From the NCBI GenBank assembly GCA_016874005.1, contig VGVQ01000012.1, forward strand, positions 50,154 through 114,153: DNA of 64,000 nt. The letters are read 5' to 3'. Numbering within the stretch: position 1 is the stretch's first letter; each line of letters begins with the position of its first letter. This DNA is from Gemmatimonadota bacterium (GTDB lineage Bacteria > Gemmatimonadota > Gemmatimonadetes > Gemmatimonadales > GWC2-71-9). The notes under the pieces were generated by a model. That model was given only the letters and a program-made list of their open reading frames with translations. It made no database searches and was not told where the DNA came from. This document shows, one piece after another, positions 15,387 to 23,177 of this stretch. The translations under genes and the position numbers were made by a program.

Positions 15387-17245
15387 AGTCAGGCCTCGAT
15401 TGGTGGCGGCCGGTCGCCGCAGCCGGCGTGATGATCGCGGGGCAAGTAGCCCCGCGATTGTCGTCTGGGGCCATCGACCGCGAGCCGGTCTGGCTGGCCG
15501 GCCTGCTTTTTCTCGGTGCCCCTGTGGTTTGGAGTACCCTCCAGGGCCTGCTCCAAGGAAGATTCGCCGCCGATGTCGTGGCCTCGCTGGCGCTGATCGG
15601 AGCGGTCGGCTTGGGCGAACCGCTGGTGGGTCTGGTCATCGTGTTGATGCAGACCGGTGGCGAGGCGCTCGAGCGTCATGCGGCGCGGCGGGCTTCCAGC
15701 GCGGTGGCGTCGTTGGAGGCGCAGGCGCCCCGGATCGCCCATCGGTTCGAGGGAGTCGGCTTGGTCGATGTCGAGGTTGGGGCGATCGCCGTGGGCGATC
15801 GGCTCCTCGTCCGGCCGGGCGAGATGGTTCCCTGTGACGCCGAGGTCCTCGACGGCCGCTCCTCTCTGGATACCTCCCGGCTGACCGGCGAGCCGTTGCC
15901 CCGTCCGGTGGTTGCCGGGGGCGCCCTTTCGAGCGGCATGGTGAACCTCGATGCGCCGCTGACCATTGGTGCCACGGCGCTGGCGGCCGAAAGCCTCTAC
16001 GCCAAGATCGTCGACCTGGTTCGGAGTGCCGAGGCCAGCAAGGCGCCGATTCAGCGCCTCGCCGACCGGGCCGCGGTATGGTTCACGCCCCTGACTCTCC
16101 TGGTCTGCGCCCTGGCCTACTTTGCCTCCGGCGACCCGATCCGAGTGTTGGCGGTGCTGGTGGCCGCCACGCCGTGTCCCCTCATCCTCGCCGCCCCGGT
16201 GGCGATCCTCGGGGGGATCAATCGGGCCGCCCGGCATCAGATCATCGTGCGGCACGGCGGGGCGCTCGAGCAGCTCGCCGGGGTGTCGATCGCGGTCTTC
16301 GACAAGACCGGGACCCTCACCGTCGGACGGCCAGAGCTCGCCAGCGTCCACCCGATTCCGCCCTTCGACGAAGCCTCGATCCTCCGGCTCGGCGGGGCCG
16401 TCGAGCAAGGGTCTGGCCATCTCCTCGCTCGTACCTTCGTGGAGGGCGCCGAGGCCCGGGTCGGTCGGCTCCCCGACGCGGTCAACGTGCTCGAATCCGC
16501 CGGCCGAGGGGTGTCCGGAATGGTGGAAGGTCGCCGAGTCACCGTCGGCGCGCTGTCCCTGCTCCGGGAGTGGGAGCCGGCCGCGGCGGCGCGGTTGGGC
16601 CAGGAATCCGATGGCGCCGGGCTCCGAGCGTACCTGGCCATCGACGGCCGGCCGGCCGGATCGGTCGGATACGCGGACGCCATTCGCCCCGAGGCCCCGG
16701 CGGTGATGCGGTCGTTAGGCTCGCTCGGGTTCAAGCGGTTGGTCATGCTCTCGGGGGATCGCCAAGCCAACGCCGACTTGGTCGCCGCGGCCATCGGCCT
16801 GCCGATGGCCGTGGGCGACCTGTTGCCCCAGGACAAGGTGGCCTACGTCGGGCGGCTCGCCAAGCAGGGCCACAAGGTGCTGATGGTCGGGGACGGTGCC
16901 AACGACGCGCCGGCGCTGTCGGCCGCGACGGTCGGTCTCGCGCTCGCCGCCCACGGCGGGGGCATCAGTGCCGAAGCCGCGGACGTGGTGCTCCTCGTCG
17001 ATGACTTGGGCCGAGTGCCCGAGGCCGTGGCGATCGCTCGGCGAACCCTCGCGGTGGCCAGGCAGAGCATCGGGATCGGCCTTGGCGCGAGTCTGGTGGC
17101 CATGGTCGCGGCCGCGTTCGGCTACCTCACCCCGCTGGCTGGCGCGGTGCTCCAGGAGGGCATCGACGTGGCGGTCATTCTCAACGCCCTTCGGGCCACC
17201 AAACCCGGGGCCCAGGAGCTGGGGATGCACGAGGCGGCCGGCTAA
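15383..17245 (+). CDS. P1B-type heavy-metal ATPase with TPC motif
   Basis: 620 residues. The phosphorylation motif DKTGTLT, TGEP actuator loop (LTGEPLP), hinge GDGANDAP and about six to seven helices are present. The ion motif in the membrane is T-P-C (AATPCPLIL) instead of C-P-C, there is no N-terminal metal-binding domain, and the usual SEHPLA nucleotide-binding motif reads SGHLLA (His kept, Pro replaced). The substrate cannot be named. Translational coupling to the response regulator suggests metal or redox control. Its stop overlaps the convergent ccoS stop. Confidence 0.88.
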   Translation: MKSGLDWWRPVAAAGVMIAGQVAPRLSSGAIDREPVWLAGLLFLGAPVVWSTLQGLLQGRFAADVVASLALIGAVGLGEPLVGLVIVLMQTGGEALERHAARRASSAVASLEAQAPRIAHRFEGVGLVDVEVGAIAVGDRLLVRPGEMVPCDAEVLDGRSSLDTSRLTGEPLPRPVVAGGALSSGMVNLDAPLTIGATALAAESLYAKIVDLVRSAEASKAPIQRLADRAAVWFTPLTLLVCALAYFASGDPIRVLAVLVAATPCPLILAAPVAILGGINRAARHQIIVRHGGALEQLAGVSIAVFDKTGTLTVGRPELASVHPIPPFDEASILRLGGAVEQGSGHLLARTFVEGAEARVGRLPDAVNVLESAGRGVSGMVEGRRVTVGALSLLREWEPAAAARLGQESDGAGLRAYLAIDGRPAGSVGYADAIRPEAPAVMRSLGSLGFKRLVMLSGDRQANADLVAAAIGLPMAVGDLLPQDKVAYVGRLAKQGHKVLMVGDGANDAPALSAATVGLALAAHGGGISAEAADVVLLVDDLGRVPEAVAIARRTLAVARQSIGIGLGASLVAMVAAAFGYLTPLAGAVLQEGIDVAVILNALRATKPGAQELGMHEAAG

Positions 17246-17430
17246 TCCTCCCGCTCTGGTCCGGGAGGCGGCGATTGCCGGGTGGCCGCGGTGAGGTCGT
17301 CTCGCAACATTCGGATCGCGGGGGTCTCGAGATCGTCGAACTGACCCCGTCGCGCGGCCCATCCAAACGCCAGAACCGCCACGAAGATCACCGCCAGGGC
17401 CGCTGGCACCAGAATGTAGAGGATGGTCAT
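17242..17430 (-). CDS. ccoS: CcoS, cbb3 oxidase maturation protein
   Basis: 62 residues: one N-terminal transmembrane helix (ILYILVPAALAVIFVAVLAFGWA) followed by the CcoS motif GQFDDLETPAIRML. CcoS is needed for heme and copper insertion into cbb3 oxidase. The ATG at 17430 overlaps the ccoI stop (ATGA). It is the last gene of the cco operon. Its stop codon shares bases with the stop of the convergent P-type ATPase gene. Confidence 0.93.
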   Translation of the reverse strand: MTILYILVPAALAVIFVAVLAFGWAARRGQFDDLETPAIRMLRDDLTAATRQSPPPGPERED

Positions 17431-19853
17431 CGAGGGGCCTCGAAGGTCTTCGAGCGGACGCTCAGCAGGATCACCGTCAGCGAGCTGACCGGCATCATCA
17501 CGGCCGCGATCAACGGGTCGATCGTCCCGGTCACCGCCAACGCGGCTCCAACCAGGTTGTAGCCGATCGACACCGCGATGTTTCGGCGGACCACGGCCAT
17601 CGTTCGCTCGGCGCCCTCGAACAGGGTGACCAGCGGCCCGAGCCCCGTCTTGGCCAGGAACACGTCCGCCGCCGCGAGACACGCCTCCGCGCCGCCGCGC
17701 ACCCCGACGCCCACGGTGGCGGCCCCGATCGCGGGGGCGTCGTTGACGCCGTCGCCCACCATCACCACTGGCCCGCGGGCGGCGAGTTCCCGCACGGCGG
17801 CCAACTTCCCCTCGGGGGTCACTCCGCCGCGTACCCGTTCCGGCGGAATACCCAGCCGGGCGCCCACGGCCGCCACCGCGCCGGGGGCATCGCCCGAGAG
17901 GATCCCGATCGTCCAACCGCGCTCACCGAGCCGAGCGACCGCCGCCATCGAGTCCGTTCGGAGCGGATCGCCGAACCCGGCGGCGGCCACCACCACGCCA
18001 TCCCTGGCCAATAATACGCCGGTCTGGTGGCCGGGGATGCGGTCGGCGAGCCGGTTGGGATCGATGGCGCGAGCGAGGACGAAGGCGACGGAGCCGATGG
18101 CGTACCGGTGGTCGCCGCCGCGACCCGTGACGCCAGCGCCTAACGTGGACGCCGGATCCTCGATGACCGCCGCGGTCCGAGTCGGCCAGGCCCGGGCGAA
18201 CGCCGCCGCGATCGGATGGCGGGAATGGCGCTCGAGCCCCAGCACCACCGGCTCGAGGCCGGCTCCGCCGATCCAGGTTTCCAGGGCGAGGCGGCCCTCG
18301 GTCAACGTGCCGGTCTTGTCGAGCACCAGCTGACCCGGTCGCGAGAGCACTTCGAGGGCGTCGGCGCCCCGGATCAGGACGAGCTGGCGAGCGGCCCGGC
18401 CGATCGCCGCGGTAAACGTCAGCGGGGTGGCCAGCGCCAGGGCGCAGGGGCAGGTTACCACCAGCAGCGCGATCGCGTTGTCGAGGGCGACGGTCGGGTC
18501 GCGCCGGCTCCAGACCAGGTAGGTAACCGCGGCAAGCACCAGCACCGCGGCCACGAACCATCCAGCTAGCCGGTCGGCGGTGTGCACCACCGGTGCCCGG
18601 CGCCGCATCCCGGCCTCGAGCTCCCGGAGGATCCGGCCGAGTCGACTGGCCTCGCCGGCTTGGGTGACCTCGACTCGGATCGTGGCGCCGAGGTTCACCG
18701 TGCCGGCAAACACCGGCTCGCCGGCTCCGACCGATACCGGTGCCGACTCGCCGGTGAGCACCGAGAGATCCAAAGCCGAGCGGCCCTCCCGGGCTATTCC
18801 GTCGGCTGGGACGGTGTCGCCTGGCCGTACCTCGACCGTGACCCCCGGAACGAGCGAGCGAGACGGCACCTCTTCCACGCCCGCCCCGGTGACCAATCGA
18901 GCCGTGTGGGGGGTGAGCCCATGGAGCAATTCGGCGGCATCGGCGGCGGACCGTTGGGCCCGCTGCTGGAGGAAGCGGCCCACCAGGAGCAGGAAGATCA
19001 GGGTGACCACGCCATCGAAATAGATCGGTCCGGTCTCGGCGACGGTGTTGACGACCCCGCGCAGGGTGCCGGCGCCCAACGCCAAGGCGATCGGGACGTC
19101 CATGTGGAGGCGACGAGCCCGCAGCGCCCCCCACGCGCTGGTGAAGAACACTCGGCCCGGCCAGACCACCGCCGGCACCGTCAGTGCCATGCTGAGCCAG
19201 CGGAAGTAGCGAGTGTATTCGGCCTCCATCGACCCGAACCACCCCGCGTAGAGGGCCAACGCCAGGGTCATCACGTTGAGCGCGATGGCTCCGGCCACGC
19301 CGATATGGAGCAGCATGGTCCGATCTTCGGCGCGACGGTTGGCCTCCCCTCGACCACCCTGGAAGGGGTGGGAGGGGTAGCCGAGCTGGTCCAGGAATCG
19401 GGCGATCGTGCCTAACGACGTGACGCCGGGGTTCCACCGGATCGTCGCCAAGGACCGGGGCACGTCGAGCTCCGCGGCCAGCGCGCCCGGGACCGCCAGG
19501 GGAACCCGTTCGACCAACCAGACGCACGAGGCGCAGTGGACCCGGTCGAGATAGAGGGCGATCTCCCGGGTCCCGTCCGGGAGCGTGGTGCCATACAGCG
19601 ACTCGAACGACGGGTGGTCGTATTCGTCGTATCGTCGCCCGCTCGGGGTCACCGCGGCGAGCCGGCGGTCGCCGCTGGCGTAGTACTCGCCCAGTCCGGC
19701 GGCGTGAATGACCTGCCAGGCGGTCCGGCAGCCGGCGCAGCAGAACGGGCCGTCGGCCTCTGGGAGTGCGGTCGCCGGGCTGGGGACCGGCAGGCCGCAG
19801 TGGACGCAGCTCAGCCCGGAACGGGTGACCGGCTCAGCGAGCGTGGCTGACAT
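17427..19853 (-). CDS. ccoI: CcoI, copper-exporting P1B ATPase for cbb3 assembly
   Basis: 808 residues from the ATG at 19853 (MSATLAEPV); the frame extends to 19916 but that part overlaps the upstream gene further. The N-terminus has a zinc-ribbon-like CVHC/CCAGC domain and an HMA-type motif HCASCVWLVE. The membrane motif is CPC (TCPCALALATP), with DKTGTLT, SRHPIA and GDGVNDAP, as expected for Cu(I) ATPases. CcoI/FixI moves copper to the periplasm for the cbb3 CuB site. The start overlaps the SafE-like gene by 20 nt. Confidence 0.95.
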   Translation of the reverse strand: MSATLAEPVTRSGLSCVHCGLPVPSPATALPEADGPFCCAGCRTAWQVIHAAGLGEYYASGDRRLAAVTPSGRRYDEYDHPSFESLYGTTLPDGTREIALYLDRVHCASCVWLVERVPLAVPGALAAELDVPRSLATIRWNPGVTSLGTIARFLDQLGYPSHPFQGGRGEANRRAEDRTMLLHIGVAGAIALNVMTLALALYAGWFGSMEAEYTRYFRWLSMALTVPAVVWPGRVFFTSAWGALRARRLHMDVPIALALGAGTLRGVVNTVAETGPIYFDGVVTLIFLLLVGRFLQQRAQRSAADAAELLHGLTPHTARLVTGAGVEEVPSRSLVPGVTVEVRPGDTVPADGIAREGRSALDLSVLTGESAPVSVGAGEPVFAGTVNLGATIRVEVTQAGEASRLGRILRELEAGMRRRAPVVHTADRLAGWFVAAVLVLAAVTYLVWSRRDPTVALDNAIALLVVTCPCALALATPLTFTAAIGRAARQLVLIRGADALEVLSRPGQLVLDKTGTLTEGRLALETWIGGAGLEPVVLGLERHSRHPIAAAFARAWPTRTAAVIEDPASTLGAGVTGRGGDHRYAIGSVAFVLARAIDPNRLADRIPGHQTGVLLARDGVVVAAAGFGDPLRTDSMAAVARLGERGWTIGILSGDAPGAVAAVGARLGIPPERVRGGVTPEGKLAAVRELAARGPVVMVGDGVNDAPAIGAATVGVGVRGGAEACLAAADVFLAKTGLGPLVTLFEGAERTMAVVRRNIAVSIGYNLVGAALAVTGTIDPLIAAVMMPVSSLTVILLSVRSKTFEAPR

Positions 19854-20502
19854 GGTTCGCGGTCGCGGCCAGCGGCACCGCGGACCGATGGAGAGTCGTG
19901 AAGGCGCCAAAGGCAATCAAGAGCAGCGCCGCGATCAGTGGCAGCCGCCGCTGCAGGGGGCCCGCCGCCCGCTGAACGACGAGGCCGGCAGCGATCAACG
20001 CCGGCACCGTGCCCAGCCAGAAGATGGCCATGGCGATCGCGCCGTCGACCGGTCCACCGGTACCGGCCGCGGCGATGACGAAGGCGAGGAGCCAGCCGCA
20101 GGGCAGCAGCGCGGTGAGCGCCCCGAGCGCGCCGGCGCGGGTCGAGGGCGACAAGGACCGGGTCCGCCCGGCGAGGCCAGCCACCCAGCGATGCCCGTCG
20201 ATCGGAGCGATTCGGGCCAACCCTAACGCCCGGAGCGCGCCCACGACGCCGACGGCCATCAAGGCGATGCCGGCGCCCCGGGTCGCCAGGGCCTGCCAAC
20301 CCAGGGCCGAGCCAATCTGGTCGGCGCCCCGGCCGATCGAGCCCGCGATGGCCCCGACGATCAGGTAGCCCAACAGCCGGGAGCCGTGATACCACATCCC
20401 GGCTTTCGGGGTGGCCGCCGCCGCGCCTGCGATCAGGCCGCACATGGCGGCGCAGTGCGGGCTGCCGAGCAGGCTCAACGCCAAGATCGGCCAGATGGTC
20501 AT
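19834..20502 (-). CDS. SafE/DsbD-like membrane protein of cco operons
   Basis: 222 residues with about six helices. The first helix ends in GSPHCAAMCG, the H-x3-C pattern typical of the TauE/SafE-like proteins encoded inside ccoNOQP-GHIS clusters, and a later helix has LLPCGWLLAF. Annotation pipelines usually call it a sulfite exporter; in this setting a role in copper or thiol handling for cbb3 assembly is more likely, as inferred from neighbours. The ATG overlaps the ccoH stop (ATGA). Confidence 0.8.
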   Translation of the reverse strand: MTIWPILALSLLGSPHCAAMCGLIAGAAAATPKAGMWYHGSRLLGYLIVGAIAGSIGRGADQIGSALGWQALATRGAGIALMAVGVVGALRALGLARIAPIDGHRWVAGLAGRTRSLSPSTRAGALGALTALLPCGWLLAFVIAAAGTGGPVDGAIAMAIFWLGTVPALIAAGLVVQRAAGPLQRRLPLIAALLLIAFGAFTTLHRSAVPLAATANHVSHAR

Positions 20503-20978
20503 TGGGCTGGCACCAGCGGAGAACCCGCGGCGCCCCGGAGGGTGGCGGTGAAGCGTTCCTCGCCGCGAGTCACCGCGAATCGGAACTCATGGAGGCCGGG
20601 CCGCCGCAAAGTGAGTGACGTGGCATAGCCGGGCGACCGGGTCGCCAGCACCCCGCTCGCCTCGCCATCCTCGAACGCGATCGGAAACGCGTCGACCGTG
20701 ACGATGGCGTCGGTGATCGGGTTGCCCTGACCGTCCGCCAGGATCGCCTCCAGGTTGCCCTCCGCGCTCAACGCCGCGGAGAGCCGCCATCCGAGCGAGA
20801 GGTTCCGCCTGGCCTGGGCCATGGTCGAATCCCAGGCGACCGCTTTGCGGTAGTAGTCGCGTTCGAGCGGCATCGGGTCGTCATTGGCCCGGATCAGCAG
20901 GTAGCCGTTGGCGCCGACCGTGAGCCCGAGCACTGCGACGATCGCCAGGGGCCAGAGTCGGGAGCCGCGGTCAGTCAC
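20499..20978 (-). CDS. ccoH: CcoH/FixH-family protein
   Basis: 159 residues: one N-terminal helix (LWPLAIVAVLGLTVGANGYLL), the FixH hallmark DYYRKAVAWDSTMAQARRN and an immunoglobulin-like periplasmic domain. CcoH is a stable part of cbb3 assembly intermediates. It starts with GTG and overlaps the ccoG stop by 8 nt. Order and size fit ccoGHIS. Confidence 0.9.
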   Translation of the reverse strand: MTDRGSRLWPLAIVAVLGLTVGANGYLLIRANDDPMPLERDYYRKAVAWDSTMAQARRNLSLGWRLSAALSAEGNLEAILADGQGNPITDAIVTVDAFPIAFEDGEASGVLATRSPGYATSLTLRRPGLHEFRFAVTRGEERFTATLRGAAGSPLVPAQ

Positions 20979-22374
20979 CGCCGCCTCGGGCGTTGTCGTC
21001 CTCCACCGGGCCGACGATGGTGTAACTAAAGGTCGCCGAGAAGTCGGCGCCGTCCGAAAGCCGGAATTCGATCGCCCGCTCCCCGTTGTGGAACAGCGAC
21101 CGCGGACCCACCACGAAGACGCTGGTGGTCTTGAGTTCGCCCGCGGCGACCGCCAGCGGGTTCTCCGGCGCGATCATCTCGGCGCCGTCGGCTCGGGCGA
21201 GGTCGATCCGGTACTGGCGCTCCGTGCCGGCTCGGTTGTTGACCCGAATGCGGACCTGGTTGATCACCCGTCCATCCGCCTCGAACGTGTAGGGTGCCCC
21301 GATCCCGCGGAGCAGCGTGACGTCGGTGTCGGCCTGGGTGGTCAAGAAAAACAAGAAGAGGCCCACCGACGCGGTCAGTGCGGCCGGATAGAGCACCACC
21401 CGGGGCCGGAGGAACTTCTTCGGGTTGCCCTCGATTTCGTCGCGCGAGGTGTACCGCACCAGGCCGCGCGGCTTCCCGACTCGGTCCATGATCTCGTCGC
21501 ACGCGTCGGCGCATTGGGTGCAATGGATGCACTCCATCTGAAGCCCGTCCCGGATATCGATTCCGGTGGGGCAGGTCATCACGCAGGCTCGGCAATCGAT
21601 GCAGTCGCCGGCGGTGGCGGCTCGGCCCTCGGTCAGGTGCGCCCGCGGTTCGCCGCGCCGAACGTCGTATCCGACGATCAGCGACTGGCGATCGAGCAAC
21701 ACCGACTGGAGCCGGCCGTAGGGACAGGCCACCAGACAGGTCTGCTCCCGGAAATAGGCGAAGTCGAACATGATGGCGGCGGTGGTGCCGGCCATGATCA
21801 AGAACGCGGTCGGATGCTCGAACGGCGACAGCTGGACCCATCGGACCAACTGCTCGATGCCGACGAAGTAGGCCAGGAAGGTGTGCGCCAGGAACAGCGA
21901 GAGGCCCAGGTACACCGCCCACTTGAGCAGCCGGCGGGGCTTGAGTCCTCGCTGGGCGTCGAGCGCGAGCGTCCCGCTTCGTCCGCTCTCGATGAGACGC
22001 TCCAGCGGTCGGAACAGGAACTCCATGTAGATCGTCTGCGGGCAGCCCCAGCCACACCAGACCCGGCCCAGCAGCGCGGTCAGCAGGAAGATGCCGATCA
22101 GGATCGACACGAACAGCAGCATGAACAGCAAGGTGTCGGTCGGCAGGAAGGTGGTGCCGAACACGGTGAACTGGCGCCGCGGAATGTCGAGCAGGATCAG
22201 CGGTTTGCCGTTCAGCTCGAGATACGGGATGATGAAGAACACGAACATCAGCGCGTAGGCCATGACGCGCCGTTTGTGCCAGAAGGCGCCCTCGGACAGC
22301 TTCGGCCGAAGCCAACGCCGACTTCCGTCGGCGTTGAGGGTGGAGAGAACACGTTCGGGCGCCTTCCCGGCCAT
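20971..22374 (-). CDS. ccoG: CcoG, membrane ferredoxin-type oxidase assembly protein
   Basis: 467 residues: four to five helices (the first PYLELNG... region, then GRVWCGWGCPQT), a cytoplasmic di-cluster ferredoxin segment (CIDCRACVMTCPTGID and CIHCTQCADACDE), a last helix and a C-terminal Ig-like domain, the layout of CcoG/RdxA/FixG. CcoG reduces Cu(II) to Cu(I) for cbb3 assembly. It starts 3 nt after the ccoP stop. Confidence 0.95.
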   Translation of the reverse strand: MAGKAPERVLSTLNADGSRRWLRPKLSEGAFWHKRRVMAYALMFVFFIIPYLELNGKPLILLDIPRRQFTVFGTTFLPTDTLLFMLLFVSILIGIFLLTALLGRVWCGWGCPQTIYMEFLFRPLERLIESGRSGTLALDAQRGLKPRRLLKWAVYLGLSLFLAHTFLAYFVGIEQLVRWVQLSPFEHPTAFLIMAGTTAAIMFDFAYFREQTCLVACPYGRLQSVLLDRQSLIVGYDVRRGEPRAHLTEGRAATAGDCIDCRACVMTCPTGIDIRDGLQMECIHCTQCADACDEIMDRVGKPRGLVRYTSRDEIEGNPKKFLRPRVVLYPAALTASVGLFLFFLTTQADTDVTLLRGIGAPYTFEADGRVINQVRIRVNNRAGTERQYRIDLARADGAEMIAPENPLAVAAGELKTTSVFVVGPRSLFHNGERAIEFRLSDGADFSATFSYTIVGPVEDDNARGGGD

Positions 22375-22377
22375 CGC

Positions 22378-22983
22378 TTACCTCGTCGAGGGCGTGGCGG
22401 CTTGCGCCGCCGCCACCGAATCGACGTTGATTCCCTGGGGCGCCTTCGGTTTGGCCGGGATGGTTCCCTTGAGTGACAGGACGTAGCCGGCCACCGCCAC
22501 CGTCTGCGCCGGCTTGAGCATCTTGCCCCATGCCGGCATGCCCTTGGCCGGGACGCCCTCGACGATGACCTTCACGACTTCGAGCGGCGCGCTCCCGTGG
22601 ATCCAGTACCCGTCGGTGAGATTCGGCCCGATCGATCCGCCGCCGTCGGCGAGGTGGCACGAGGCGCACATGGTCGAAAAGGTGGTGGCGCCGAGCGTCC
22701 GCTGGGTCGAGTCGGTGGAGGCCGCGACGATTGCCTCGGGTGTCAGGTTGGCGAGCGGGTTGTTCTTCGCCGCAATGGCCGCGGCCTCCGCCATGTCGGC
22801 CTCGTAGTCCGCCAGGCGACCCTTGCCGATCCCGACTCCGGGGAGATTGAGGACGTACAGGATCGAGTACACGATAGTGACCCAGAACGTCGCCAGCCAC
22901 CATCGCGGCATCGGGTTGTCGTATTCGCGAATTCCGTCGTACTCGTGGTCGAGCAGTCGGTCCTGATTCGGATCGGCGCTCAT
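22378..22983 (-). CDS. ccoP: CcoP, cbb3 oxidase subunit III with only one heme site
   Basis: 201 residues: N-terminal FixP domain (YDGIREYDNPMPRWWLATFW) with one helix (about 28-47), then a single cytochrome c domain with C106-A-S-C109-H110 and distal Met candidate in KGMPAWGKM. Canonical CcoP is near 300 residues and binds two hemes; here the second domain is absent and the protein ends after a short Pro/Ala tail. The ATG overlaps the ccoQ stop. Confidence 0.93.
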   Translation of the reverse strand: MSADPNQDRLLDHEYDGIREYDNPMPRWWLATFWVTIVYSILYVLNLPGVGIGKGRLADYEADMAEAAAIAAKNNPLANLTPEAIVAASTDSTQRTLGATTFSTMCASCHLADGGGSIGPNLTDGYWIHGSAPLEVVKVIVEGVPAKGMPAWGKMLKPAQTVAVAGYVLSLKGTIPAKPKAPQGINVDSVAAAQAATPSTR

Positions 22984-23177
22984 CGAGCACCTCCCTGGCG
23001 TGGGGGCGTGCCGCTTCCGTCGTCGAGGGGAAGGCGGCCAGCTCGGTCGAATTCCCGTTTCCGGCTGGGAAGAAAAAGCCATACCACGATGGCCACGAAC
23101 GCGGCCATGAACAGCAGCATCGCGGCGACCGTGTAGCCCGATAAACCGGCGCCGCTCATGATGTCGGTGAGCCGCAT
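22980..23177 (-). CDS. ccoQ: CcoQ-like small cbb3 subunit
   Basis: 65 residues: one helix (YTVAAMLLFMAAFVAIVVWLF) followed by PSRKREFDRAGRLPLDD, the usual CcoQ tail with basic residues then 'F-D-x-A...P'. It stabilises the association of CcoP with the oxidase. The ATG shares one base with the ccoNO stop. An internal ATG (MSGAGLSG) is also possible. Confidence 0.85.
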   Translation of the reverse strand: MRLTDIMSGAGLSGYTVAAMLLFMAAFVAIVVWLFLPSRKREFDRAGRLPLDDGSGTPPRQGGAR

